64,000 bases of DNA from Sabellastarte sp. h YS-2021 (Eukaryota; Annelida; Polychaeta; Sabellida; Sabellidae), in NCBI GenBank assembly GCA_964017235.1, contig OZ024930.1, forward strand, positions 149,358,221-149,422,220. Direction: 5' to 3'. The position numbers and the translations under genes were made by a program. Shown one piece after another: positions 31,689 through 43,895 of this stretch; the stretch's first letter is position 1, and the number at the start of each line of letters is the position of its first letter. The notes beneath the pieces are model-generated. The model did not search any database. It was given only the letters and a program-made list of their open reading frames with translations, and had not been told where the DNA came from.

Positions 31689-33880
31689 ATTTACTCAATA
31701 GTGAGAACCTGAAAGTAGCTATTGCTCAGCTATGCCATGACATAGAGGTCTGCAATTTCACTATGATATAACTGACCATAAATTATGTGAATAACATATT
31801 TAAACAAAATACTCTAAATAATATAAAAGTTACAACTGATTTACTTAACAGTGATAACCTCAAAGTAGCTATTACTCAGCTATGCCATGAGCTACATGTC
31901 TGAATTTTTACTATATTATAGCTGACCCAAAAGTAGGTGAACAACATATTTAAGCAAAATACTGTAAATGCAATAGTTTTCAAGTTACAACTGATTTAAT
32001 CAATAGTGAGAACCTGAAAATAGCTATTGCTCAGCTATGCCATGAGCTATAGGTCTGTAATTTCACTATGTTATAGCTGACCCAAAAGTAGGTGAACAAC
32101 ATATTTTAACAAATACTCCAAATGCAATATTTTTCAAGTTACAATTGATTTACTCAACAGTCAGTACCTGAAAATAGCTATTGCTCAGTTGTGCCATGAG
32201 CTACAGGTCTGTAATTTCACTATGTTATAGCTGACCCAAAAGTAGCTGAATAACGTATTTACACAAATTTCTGTAAATTCAATAGTTTTCAAGTTATAAG
32301 TGATTTACTCAACAGTGATAACCTCAAAGTAGCTATTACTCAGCTATGCCATGAGCTACCGGTCTGAAATTTTACTATGTTATAGCTGACCCCAAATAGG
32401 TGAATAACATATTGAAACAAAATACTCTAAATGCAATAGTTTTCAAGTTATAAGTGATTTACTCAACAGTGATAACCTAAAAGTAGCTATAACTCAGCTA
32501 TGCCATGAGCTACAGGTCTGAAATTTTACTATGTTATAGCTGACCCCAAAATAGATGAATATCATATTGAAACAAAATACTCTAAATGCAATAGTCTTCA
32601 AGTTATAAGTGATTTACTCAACAGTGATAACATAAAAGTAGCTATTACTCAGCTATGCCATGGGCTATAGGTCTGTAATTTCACTATGTTACAGCTGACC
32701 CAAAAGTAGGTGAACAACATATTTTAACAAAATACTCCAAATGCAATATTTTTCAAGTTACAACTGATTTACTCAACATACAGTACCTGAAAATAGCTAT
32801 TGCTCAGTTGTGCCATGAGCTACAGGTCTGTAATTTCACTATGTTATAGCTGACCCAAAAGTAGCTGAATAACGTATTTACACAAATTTCTGTAAATGCA
32901 ATAGTTTTCAAGTTATAAGTGATTTACTCAACAGTGATAACCTCAAAGTAGCTATTACTCAGCTATGCCATGAGCTACAGGTCTGAAATTTTACTATGTT
33001 ATAGCTGACCCCAAAATAGGTGAATAACATACGGAAACAAAATACTCTAAATGCAATAGCTTTCAAGTTATAAGTGATTTACTCAACAGTGATAACCTAA
33101 AAAGTAGCTATTGCTCAGCTATGCCATGAACTATAGGTCTGTAATTTCACTATGTTATAGCTGACCCAAAAGTAGGTGAACAACATATTTTAACAAAATA
33201 CTCCAAATGCAATATTTTTCAAGTTACAACTGATTTACTCAACATACAGTACTTGAAAATAGCTATTGCTCAGTTGTGCCATGAGCTACAGGTCTGTAAT
33301 TTCACTATGTTATAGCTGACCCAAAAGTAGCTAAATAACATATTTACACAAATTTCTGTAAACGCAATAGTTTTCAAGTTATAAGTGATTTACTCAACAG
33401 TGATAACCTCAAAGTAGCTATTACTCAGCTATGCCATGAGCTACAGATCTGAAATTTTACTATGTTATAGTTGACCCCAAAATAGTGAATAACATATTGA
33501 AACAAAATACTCTAAATGCAATAGTTTTGAAGTTATAAGTGATTTACTCAACAGTAATAACCTAAAAGTAGCTATTACTCAGCTATGCCATGAGCTACAG
33601 GTCTGAAATTTCACTATGTTATAGCTGACCCAAAAGTAGCTGAATAACATATTTATACGAAATTCTCTAAATGCAATAGTTTTCAAGTTACAAGTGATTT
33701 TACTCAAGATGGTAGTTACTGAAAAGCCCAAAAGTAGCTATTACTCACTTAGCTATTGAGACAGACACCCAAGTTACTCACCATGTTGTAGCTATGAAAA
33801 AAGTAGCTGAATAACGTATTTTAACAAAATGCTCTAAATGCAACACTTTTTAAGTTATAAGTGATTTAGTGCATGATTTC
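31689..33880. repeat. 154-bp AT-rich satellite, about 14 copies, higher-order structure
   Basis: Each unit has GATTTACTCAACAGT, TAGCTATTACTCAGCTATGC, CTATGTTATAGCTGACC and AATGCAATAGTTTTCAAGTT. Units start about every 154 bp (31690, 31838, 31995, 32147, 32303, on to 33697). A variant with CAACATATTTTAACAA and CAACATACAGTACCTGA recurs three and four units apart. One stray copy lies at 52320-52440. Confidence 0.8.
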
Positions 33881-34230
33881 ATGAATTTTAATGCATTAAA
33901 AATTATTAAAAAAATTTATTAAAATAAAATAAGACAGATCCAGGTCTGATACTCACACAAGAGAATCTACCACTGGCCTAGTACATATATGCAAGATATG
34001 ACAGAAATCCCTGCAATAGTCACTGAGAAAATTGTGATAAAGTGTTGAAATTTTCACACTTTTGGTGGGGGTACCTCCCTTGTAACGTCTCTAGCAAACA
34101 GACGAAAAAACAGCATGTCTCCAGGCCTTGTAGTTTTGGAGAAGAAGTTGTTCACGCGGACGCCCACGCCGCAGAGTGACGACATAATGTCAGCTGACTG
34201 ACAAGTCAGCTGACATAAAAAAGGAGGGCT
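33881..34230. repeat. Tail of a composite repeat ending in GTCAGCTGAC palindromes
   Basis: It contains CCAGGCCTTGTAGTTTTGGA and GAAGAAGTTGTTCACGCGGA, typical of the 3' part of several dispersed repeats here, then the cluster GTCAGCTGACTGACAAGTCA at 34189 and following. Confidence 0.4.
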
Positions 34231-35192
34231 AACATGCAGTGGAACAGGTAGTCCTTATTATAATATATATATAGCCTTATTATATAGCCTTTCAATAGGC
34301 ATTATTTCTTGTGATACACCAACATTATCATACTCTCATCATTGAGTTTATTTACTTGTATTAAGCACTTTAAAACTGTTACATCTTTGTTTGATCACTA
34401 CTGTTTATTCAATTTTTATTTAGCTAAATTCTTAAGGCAGGGCCAAAAGATTTGTCATAAATCTTGTTCCAACCACCAAGCAGGTTATGTAATTGGCAGT
34501 ATCTGTTTACAAAATAACTTACAAACTTGTGTACACATTTTGATGAAATTTTCAGAAAATTTTTATAATGGCAGAAGGGACAGATGATGAGATTTTGGTG
34601 GTGATCACCTTCTGGATCAAGGAATTTTTTAACAAAGGATTTTATGCCATTGCATTCACACTGTCATTCACACTGCATTCCAACTGTCAGAGCATCAGTC
34701 AAGCAACTTTACTAAGCAGCAGATGTAAAATTTGCTAAAATCACTGTGTGTTTTACAATTAAATAAATGACATTTTCCATTTCCACAAAAATTCAAGACC
34801 CCTGTCAGAATATTGAAAATTCAAATTTATTTCCACAAGAGTCCTTACTACTAGGGGTGCAAGGAATCATAAAATTGTGAACTGAATCAATTTGCAAATC
34901 AAGTTTTGCAAACCAGATCAATTCATGAATCGACTTGTTTTAAAAAAACTTTTTCAATCTTGATGCTAAATATTATGTCACAATGAATATCAAAGTCTTA
35001 CTAATATATCAGGCATTTAAAGGAAAATTTACTCATGGGGAAGTTGCAACTCAATAAATCCTTTACATGAAACAGCTGGTCACTGTTAAATGCCATATTT
35101 CTATTTCTATTTTAGAAAAAGGCGTAGTAAAATTTAAGCCTTTAGAAAGGCAAGAAGTTTTTGACACAATGCTCTGAAGACATCTATCCCAA
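34231..35192. other. Intergenic; one old repeat shared with 50835-50990
   Basis: 34256-34440 resembles 50835-50990 (TCTCATCATTGAGTTTA and following) in direct orientation. The rest holds nothing recognised. Confidence 0.5.
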
Positions 35193-37777
35193 TAGACATT
35201 TCTCAGCTGTGGAGGTTTCCCCTACCTAGGTAGTTAGTTTTGCCTCATTTGCATACACTGTTTATGATATAAGTGGAGATTCTCCTGGCCACTTTTGTGA
35301 AACACCCAGGGACAATTCATGTTAATTTGGTGTCAGCTGACATTATGGTAATTCAATGCACCATATAAAGCAATAGAATTTTGAAGTAAATTATATGAAA
35401 CACAAAACCAAATATAACAAACTGGTAAACCATGAACAGATTAATGAAGGCAGACTCTAATAAATATTAGGAATACCCCTGTTCCAGTTTTATGATTGAC
35501 CTTAAGACACAACCAATATTAAAATTGGGAGAGATCAGGTAACACTGAAAAAACTATATAATTTTCCCCTAAGATAAAAAGATTGGCCCCGCCAGCCAAA
35601 TATTGAACTTGTAACCTGCTCTATGACTACCACAATTGATGAAAATAACTCTGATAACATGTAGTTGCAGTCACTCTTGGGAAAGATTTGTTGCATCATT
35701 GGTAATGAGTGGACAACACAGGCTTTATCACAGTACAGATTGGTCCTAAATGAATCACACAAAAATTATTGTTTTTACTAAATTGGCAACCACCAGATTG
35801 ATCCCAAGATAAAATACTCAAATCCAATAGGCCCTCAAAAAACCTGGTTAAATTGGCCACAGGATAAAATACCTTTGTCAAATATGCCCCAGAAAATTAT
35901 TGTGCTTTCAAAGAGATTATGTTAAACAAAGGGAAAAGATCATAAAAGTTTACATTGGTGAACGGAAGGTATGGGTTTACCCTAATATATGATTCAACAA
36001 AACTTTTATAGCACTTAATTTCCATCAAACCAATTGCACTTTTCAAGTCTCAAACTAAACAAGTGAGCAAATGACAAACCAAAAATGGCATTGATTAAAA
36101 CATTGAAATTCATCATGAAATGATATGAAGGATATTAAGCACCCAAAAGTACTCTTTTATTACATTTATTGATTATTTACAACTGGGGGGCCAAGTTTAC
36201 ATGGTCAAGATTTCAGGGGCTCGATTTGCCAAAATATCAGTTACAACAACTTGGGAAATAAACACTTACTGAAACATCCTTAATGTATTTGACTGTCTCC
36301 AATGATCATAGCCAACATGATCAGGGCAGTTAAGAAGAAAACTTGCTACAGTGGAACAGGGGTATTAGTTTTACAACCAGAGGATAATAGTGAAGACCAA
36401 TATCTTTGTAATTTTATTTTCTATTATTTACAATAATCTCTTCAGCATTCAAATACTTTAATCCAAATTGTTTCTCTGCATTTGCAATTATGTTGGCTGG
36501 ATGAACTCCATGACATATAATAGGAAAACGTCCCGAATGACATATACAGAAAAAATATATCACGAATGAAGATAACAATATTATACGAGTGCGTATAGCA
36601 CGAGTATTATATTGTTAATCTTCATGAGTGATATATTTTTTCTGTATATGTCTGATGAGGGATGTTTTACTTTTATTATCCACCATTTTGTGCGATTTAT
36701 GGGTCAAATAATATGAATATTTAATGAGCAAACGTGAAACAGACTGTCAAAAAGAATGAGCAACACTGAATATAAAACTTCAATCTTTACCTTGCAATAT
36801 CTCATTCATTTCTGCATGGATATTTATGCAACATACATGAGCAGAAGCGCTAGAATAACACCTTTCTAATGATATATTATACATATTTTTAAGTTACATA
36901 CTTTCCGAGATATTGTTGAAAAACCGGAAGTTAATCACACTCAATATCCATAGTACCGGGGCGCCGGTGTATACAAAAAAAATACATCCCGGTCTGTATT
37001 TCCCCGTATTTAGGGCAAGTACGTCGCGTGGTGGATAATAAATTAACCTAACATTGAGTCTCTTTTATGGCAATATATTTGTTTTCTATACATTATCTAC
37101 ACCATACAGTACAATATTTTAAAAAGCATCAGTGCTCCATGTATGTAAACTTTATGGTCTTTAAAGCCTAAGCATTATTTTAACTTTCTTTGTCAAATAA
37201 AAGGTTAAATTTCTTTTTGAATTGTTTATTTACGAATAATACAGGCAACACTATCAATATTAGATTTTATGGGTTTTGTACTCGGTGACTTTGTGGGGAA
37301 AACAAATGTCTGAAAGAGGGTGTTTTCGCTAGCAACTTCATTAAAAAATTATGACCTTTTTATCCAAACTCTCAATTTAATTTTACAAAAGTAATTACAT
37401 TAATATTAATAACAATGCATAGACAATAAGGAAATACCTTTATTTTATCATAAAACAAGAAAGCACATAAAATTTTACGATGATGGCGGTTGCCTTCTGG
37501 CTTATTTAGTAAATTTAGTAAAAGTTTTAATATATCTAACTTTGTAAACTTAAACAATGTAATTTGGATGCAGACAGATCTTGCATGGCCCTTCTGTATA
37601 AACAGAAAATGTCACTTCAATGTGGCTTCCACATGGTCTGGTCAATTAGCATAATTTATCCCTGGGTTTTACAAAAGTGACCAGGAGAATCTCCACTTTA
37701 TATCATAAACAGTGTATGCAAATGAGGCAAAACTAACTACCAAGATGGGAGAAACCTCCAAAGCTGAGAAATGTCTA
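35193..37777. mobile_element. 2.6-kb element with 137-bp inverted terminal repeats
   Basis: 35193-35329 and 37641-37777 are inverted copies at roughly 90 percent identity by eye, starting TAGACATTTCTCAGCT. The interior lacks coding. A TA duplication is possible if the true ends are GACATTTC/GAAATGTC. It carries a long hairpin at 36534-36658. Confidence 0.7.
36534..36658. repeat. Near-perfect 60-bp-arm hairpin
   Basis: The left arm has GACATATACAGAAAAAATAT and ATCACGAATGAAGAT; the right arm has ATCTTCATGAGTGATAT and the complement, meeting at GCGTATAGCACGAG with almost no loop. The inverted words TTTATTATCCACCA (36672-36685) and TGGTGGATAATAAA (37029-37042) nearby suggest a small element of about 500 bp. 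Confidence 0.7.
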
Positions 37778-38292
37778 ATGAGTAAATAAATGGTCAATGT
37801 TCCCACAAGCCTATTTATATCTTATGAATAATGCTCATTTCTATTTATATATATTTGAAAGTCTTTGATGAGTCCCCAGAGAATTAGTGCACTGGGTATA
37901 TGCCGATAAGGAATAAAATCAAGTTAATATGTGTCTCCCCAACATCTCCCCTCCCCCTGTTATCATATAAGGAGTTAAGATGTTATCTTTATCTATGCTC
38001 TGTTGAAAGGGTCAGTGATATGTAGATGTTATGTATAAATAAGAGACATAGTAAAGAATATGTTTGCATTGCTGAGTTATTAGTTTACTGCAGAAGAATG
38101 GAAGTCAGAAGAACTGATAATGAGCTGAAAGTGGGAATTTATAAATGTGTCATTATCAAACTGCTGCACCAAAATAAGTTTGTAAATATTTGGACCCAGG
38201 TTTTTACAATAAAGCAAGCACAATTTGATGCATATCATAATTTTAGATGATGACAACAAAATAGGAATGTATTTTGCCTGCTTTAATAGTAT
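37778..38292. other. Intergenic, nothing recognised
   Basis: AT-rich; the short frame at 38026-38250 has no support. Confidence 0.6.
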
Positions 38293-38385
38293 GTATAAGT
38301 TGGGGAACAGACAAAAGCCCCCCCCCCCGACACAACCCCCCCCCCCCCTTTTTTAAAAGGTAGGACACAAGCCCCCCCCCCCGGG

Positions 38386-39254
38386 GAATCCGGGACAATT
38401 GGCCGGTAGACAACTGGCCGGTGGACAACTGGCCGGTGGGACAATTGGCCGATGACTTTTTTTGGGGGGGTAGGACAATTGGCCGGTGACTTTTTAAAAG
38501 TTATTTTAATATTGTTTTAAATTTTACAAGTTGTCTTCATATTGCAAATAGAGTCATAGTATGTCTTTTTGCTAGGTTGCACACACTAAAGGTCCCTTGA
38601 TTCCTACTCAGATTGCCTTAAAATTTTCTTTTGTTTAGCTGCTCATAATTAGGAAATCTTATAATAATGATATGCTTATAAATGTATTTTTCATTACCTG
38701 CTTCCATTTATTGTAAAGACCATGAAAGAACCAAAAGCCTTTTTTTTTCCTAATCAGAATTTGTAATTAGGATTGCTGCAAGAGTTTGTATTTGATAACT
38801 ACTCGTGATTGCTACAACAAAGAAGTGAAGGCTCTTTGATAACTACTCAGGATTGCTACAACAAAGAAGTGAAGGATCTTTGATAACTACTCAGGATTGC
38901 TACAATAAAGAAGTAAAGGCTCTTTGTGCCAGTTTTAGTGTTTATATCAATGACAGTGCTTAGCCTAATGATAATGTAATGTTTTGATGTATTGCTGTTT
39001 TATGTTTCATTTGTTTATACCAATGACAGTGCTTAATATGGTTTGATGAATTGTTATAACCTAATTGTTTTACCTGTATACCAATAACACTGCTTGTGAA
39101 ACACTTTGATGAGTTCAATCCTGTATGTTTTGTGTCAATAAAATTGAAAAAAAAAAACAAATTCTAAAACAACTTTTAAAAAGTCACCGGCCAATTGTCA
39201 TACCCCCCAAAAAAGTCACCGGCCAGTTGTCCACCAGCCGATTGTCCGCGCACC
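38386..39254. mobile_element. MITE-like relative of the 22.7-30.4 kb MULE-like element
   Basis: The ends are inverted arrays of GGACAACTGGCCGGT words plus GTGACTTTTTTTGGGGGGG and AGGACAATTGGCCGGTGACT. The stretch next to the left end (38490-38570) matches 22855-22945 of the large element (ATTGCAAA and flanking). It is therefore an internal-deletion derivative of that family, 869 bp. The left terminus is GAATCCGGGACAATTGG. Confidence 0.7.
38789..38927. repeat. Three tandem copies of a 46-bp unit
   Basis: TTTGATAACTACTCAGGATT and GCTACAACAAAGAAGTGAAG recur three times with few changes inside the MITE-like element. Confidence 0.7.
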
Positions 39255-39605
39255 GGGCAAAAGCCCCCCTTATAATTTTTACACACTGTTGACACTTTTA
39301 TTTTTTTCATTTAATGAATGTTAGATTTCCAAAAATGTCATTTGAGAGACTTCTATAAGTTAGGTGCCCCCAAAAAACTGTTTTTAATCATTACATGATG
39401 ATCAAACAATTACATGATGATCAAAAGCCCCCCCCCCCCCCCCCCCCCCCCCCCATCTATTTTTGAAACACTATTGTCACTTTTAATTTGTTTGTCATCT
39501 AAGGAATATAGGTTTCCAGACATGTCATTTGAGAGACTTATATAAATTAGATGCCAAAAAAACACTGTTTTTGATCATTACAATATTTACAATATTTACT
39601 TCCCC
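39255..39605. repeat. Direct duplication of about 175 bp with C-run
   Basis: Two units each start AAAAGCCCCCC, then share CATTTGAGAGACTT and ACTGTTTTTRATCATTAC. A run of about 28 C is at 39427-39454. Confidence 0.65.
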
Positions 39606-39660
39606 CCTCCTTATTTTTGTAAAGTGTATTGTAATTGCCCCTCTTTAACATGTGAATGAA

Positions 39661-40988
39661 GGTGTACCTTGGTTTCGCCACACTTAATTTCGCCATAGTT
39701 TTTTCAGAGACATTGATTTTGCCACAGGGGTACAGTGATCTCGCCACACTTTTTTTGCCACTCTGTTGCTTATGGTATTAGTGCATTTATGATTTTCAAC
39801 ATGAAAAAGCCACACTGCTTCTCAAAGTTCATTGCTTTTTTGCCACACTTTGTTGCCTAATTTTGACTTCATAAATTTTATATGGATTTTTATTAATTAG
39901 TAACAGAAAATATATTATGTAATAATTATGGAGTTTTACAGATTTCACTATGGCTTGGAAAATCATTATTAATCAAGGAAGGTAAATACTGTATTTTTGT
40001 TGCACTAACTGAAATTAAGTTTTTACTGGGAAGCCACAAACACTGGCCATAAACCAAGACTCATATATTTGTCTTTGTAATCCACTATTTCTAGTTATTC
40101 TTTTGAAATATTAAACACTGTTATGAATGGATTCTTGTTTCACCAGAAGCCACATATACTGACCCCTTTCCCAGACTCAAATGTTTGTCTTTGTAATCCA
40201 CTTTTCCAGTTATTCTTTTGAAGGATTAAGCATAGTATTATGAATGTTGTTTCTTCATGGAAAAGGTTACTTATTTTATGATCCACTTTGATGTCTAACA
40301 TCACATCAATTGACAAGGAATGCACAAGCCATAAGTTATAAGTGCAGTTAGGATTATACTTAATTAGGAAAAACAGAAAAATCACTTGGCATCTTTTTAT
40401 AATTATGAATCATCAAAGAATAATTAAGCTCAGTGTTACTAGCCAGGGCTCAAGATGCAGTGGGTAATCCCCAAATGAAAAGGAATTGGACAGTCTATGG
40501 TAATCCACAGAAAAAAACTTGAAAGATTAGTGAAGGATTTCATTAAAAAAATATATCCCTGCTTTCTTACAAGTAGTAGGAAAAACTTAGATTCCAACTG
40601 TTGACGCTAATAATTATGGGACTCAGCAAATGTCAAAAAACAGTTGTGTTTATGAATTCTATTTGAATTCTATTTGGTTATCATGGTAGTATTAACTCAT
40701 TACTGAATTTGATGTAAACCTTATGTGATTTTTGTTTCATGTTTTTAAGTAACTATAGTGCTACTATATAACAGGTGAATTGTTGTTATTATACAATTTC
40801 ATATGTCTGTATTTGTGTTACTAGCAATCTAAAATACAACTTATTATGGCAAAAATCTATAGCGCAAATGAAACATGAAAAATAGTGTGGCGAGATCAAT
40901 GTCCCCCTGTGGCAAAATCACTGTCTCTGAAAAAACTGTGGTGAAATCAAGTGTGGCGAAATCATGTGTGGCAAAATCATAGTAAATC
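39661..40988. mobile_element. MULE-like element, TTTCGCCACA word, perfect 9-bp target duplication
   Basis: GTGAATGAA flanks it at 39652-39660 and 40989-40997. About 100 bp at each end are inverted copies made of TTTCGCCACACTT-type words and sharing GTTTTTTCAGAGACA. The 1.1-kb interior is AT-rich, with two direct copies of an AGCCACATACACTG-like stretch but no coding. Confidence 0.75.
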
Positions 40989-41409
40989 GTGAATGAACCC
41001 CCCCTTTCAAGCCCTCTTGTACAAAGCCCAATAGCTTTGATGTATCTTAAATAGGTGTATTGTTAGGTAAGGTTAAGGTATCTTAATCTGGTAAGATTGT
41101 AAATCATGGTAACACAGACCTGTGAGAAAGTGATTAAAGAATCTTTAACTGTTTCCTGATTACTTATGTTTCCTAATAGCCATTATTTCTGGTCAAATTG
41201 TAATCCATGATATATCTAATAAACAGTTAACAGGTATTAGCATTGTATTTTAGACTAAATATTGAATAATAATGAAACTTATAGTTTTAAATAAATAAAT
41301 TTAGACATAGGGAGGGGGGGGGGGGCTTTTGCCCTCCCCAGGTAGACCAGGGGGGGGCTTTTGTCAGGGGGGGCTTACGTTCTACACTCGTATAAGTTGT
41401 GAGTGCAAT

Positions 41410-41829
41410 TACATAAAGTTACACTTTTTGCATGAAGATATGAAAATAACATTAAGATAATGACATCATTAATGTTGGAATATTAAAGCAGAAATTGCAT
41501 TCTATGACCTCACTGTGACCAGCTCTTAAGACTCTCCATATATGGTTTCCCACTATCTCTTAAAACTTGTAAAGCTGTAAAATCAATAATAAAGAAGATA
41601 TGAGGCAATAACAGAAAAATTGATATTTTATGACCCTAGTTTGACTCATAAGAGGGGATCAGAGAGCTAATTCGACCAGCTACCTAGACTCTCCATGAAT
41701 TCCAACTACAATATATTCTAAAGCTGTAGAAGCAAAAATGCAAAGGACATAGGAGGCAAAAACACAAAATCAGCTATTTTATGACCCCAGTTTGACCCAA
41801 ATGGGGGGGGGTCAGGGGGTAAACGTGGC
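41410..41829. repeat. 160-bp satellite, left block
   Basis: Units with GACTCTCCATATATGGTTTC, TAAAGCTGTAAAA, AGATATGAGGCAA and TTTATGACCCTAGTTTGAC. It continues after the inserted element at 42658. Confidence 0.7.
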
Positions 41830-41838
41830 CGGCTATCT

Positions 41839-42657
41839 GGGGATCATAAAAAAACCCACCATAAAAAACCCCACCATAAAAAACCCACTGTTTTTGGATA
41901 ACCTTCAAAAACTCCACCCTTAAAATTGACAGGGGCTTAAAAAAACCCACTTTTTATAATTTAATGTCTGCTTCTTTAGAATTACTTTGTCTTCCATACA
42001 GGCAGTTATGTCTCATTTTTTACAAATTTAACAATGGCTTGAAAAAATCATTATAACTTGGATGATTTCATTAAAAAAGGTAAATATTTTTGTTGCATTA
42101 ATTTAAATTTAAAAAACTCAATTTAAAACTTAGATTTAAATGGAAGATTTTACTGAGAAGCCACATACACTGTCCCTATACCCAGACTCTGCTGTTTGTC
42201 TTTGTAATCCACTATTTCCAGATATTCTATTGATGGATTAAACATAGCATTATGAATGTTTGTTTTTCACAAGAAGCCACATACATTGGTCATATACCAA
42301 GACTCAATTGTTTATCTTAGTAATCCACTATTTCCAGTTATTCTATTGAAGGATTAAACATAGAAGGGCTTCCCATTGACCAGCACATGCAACATAAGGT
42401 TTTTCTGTTTAATTAAATTCACCATTAAATCACCTGTGAAATAATACTAAGAAACAATATACAATATACTTACTTTCTCTGATGAAATCCAAACAATCCA
42501 TCAGTGTATTGTACTGTCTCCTAAAATGATCAATTCTGTTATAGTGGGTTTTTTTATGCCCCAAGAAATTTTGAGGGTGGGGAGGGTGGGGTTTTTTATG
42601 GATTTTCCAAAATCAGTGGGGTTTTCAATGGTGGTGTTTTTATGGTGGTTTTTTAGA
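41839..42657. mobile_element. MULE-like element, AAAAAACCCACCAT word, perfect 9-bp target duplication
   Basis: CGGCTATCT flanks it at 41830-41838 and 42658-42666, and the satellite reads on exactly across the insertion. The ends are inverted arrays of ATAAAAAACCCCACC-type words. The 819-bp body includes AAGCCACATACACTG and TCTTTGTAATCCACTATTTC stretches also seen inside 39661-40988, so the two elements are related. Confidence 0.75.
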
Positions 42658-42666
42658 CGGCTATCT

Positions 42667-43235
42667 AGACTCTTCACAGAAGGTTTCCCAATACCTCTTA
42701 ATACATTCTAAAGCTTTAACAGCAAGAATAAAGGAGATATAAGGCAAAAACACAAAATCGGCTATTTTATAACCCCAGTTTGACCCATAAGGGGGGGTCA
42801 GGGAGTAAATCTGACCGGCTATCTTGACTCTTCACATATGGTTTCCCAATACCTCTTAATACATTCTGAAGCTCTAAAAGCAAGAATAAAGAAGATATAA
42901 GGCAAAAAGCACAAAATCAGCTATTCTATGACCCCAGTTTGACCCATAAGGGGGGATTGGGGGTAAATCTGACCGGCTATATAGACTCTTCACATATGGT
43001 TTCCCAATACCTCTTAATACATTCTAAAGCTCGAAAAGCAAGAATAAAGGAGATATAAGGCAAAATCACCAAATTAGCTATTTTACGACCCCAGTTTAAC
43101 TCATACGGGGGGGGCTCAGGGGGTAAATCTGACTGGCTATATAGACTTTTCACATATGGTTTCCCAATACCTCTTAATACATTCTAAAGCTCTAAAAGCA
43201 AGAATAAAAGAGATATAAGGCAAAACACAAAATTG
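42667..43235. repeat. 160-bp satellite, right block
   Basis: About 3.5 units with ATATGGTTTCCCAATACCTC, TTAATACATTCTAAAGCTC, AGATATAAGGCAAAA and CAGTTTGACCCATAAGGGGG. The DIRS 2 element follows directly. Confidence 0.75.
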
Positions 43236-43479
43236 AAAATTTTAATTACTTAAATGTAGCTTTTATAAGCTACAAGCTTACCATGTGAGACTGAATGCTC
43301 TTCTCGGATGGCCGCCAGGCCCGGCCAACGTCTAAGAAAAAAAAGACACTTATTGTTGGCCGTAGCCTCAGGTTGTCGTCACGTGACCTACCCCATTTGT
43401 CTTCTCCTTTCTTGTTGAAATTTTTTAACCCATACCCCCTCAGCAGTAATACAGCGGGGAGGTCGGGTGGGACTCTTCT

Positions 43480-43580
43480 CAGTCCCACATGGTAAGCTTG
43501 TAGCTTATAAAAGCTACATTTAAGTAATTAAAATTTTTAATTTTATTACACTACAATAGCTTACCATGTGGGACTTAATG
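43480..43580. repeat. DIRS 2 internal complementary region
   Basis: The first half complements the left outer edge (CTTGTAGCTTATAAAAGCTA pairs with 43257-43276). The second half should match the missing right edge. Confidence 0.65.
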
Positions 43581-43895
43581 CTGAATGCAACCGCCCGGTG
43601 GCGGGATTACAGCTGAGACTGGAAGATATGTCTGTTTTTTCTTAGATTTTGATAGAATAAGTAGAATGAAGGTTGGAAAATACCAGTCTAAGTCCCATTT
43701 ACAGTGCCCTAAACCCGAGGGTTGGGCCTGTAAGAATATAAACTGTCTGGGTGTTTTGACAGGAGAAAGAGGTGTAGCCGAAGCACACTTACGTGAGTAA
43801 AGCCCCAAGGGCCATCACGGAAGGAGTCTGAGCCCAAGGCTCAGAGTTATCAAAATATTGCCACCTAAAGGAGATTAATGACAACCTTAAGGTCC

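Larger units (their letters stand above)
38303..41389. mobile_element. MULE-like element, AAAAGCCCCCC word, 9- to 10-bp target duplication
   Basis: GTATAAGTTG flanks it at 38293-38302 and 41390-41399. The left end is GGGAACAGACAAAAGCCCCC; the right end read inward is GAACGTAAGCCCCCCC. C-rich (left) and G-rich (right) tracts extend inside. Two other elements are nested in it (38386-39254 and 39661-40988). No transposase remains. Homopolymer lengths may be unreliable. Confidence 0.6.

Noticed and set aside
31689-33880. CRISPR-like array
   Set aside because: Regular repeats, but with no distinct spacers, a 154-bp unit and a eukaryotic setting; it is a satellite.
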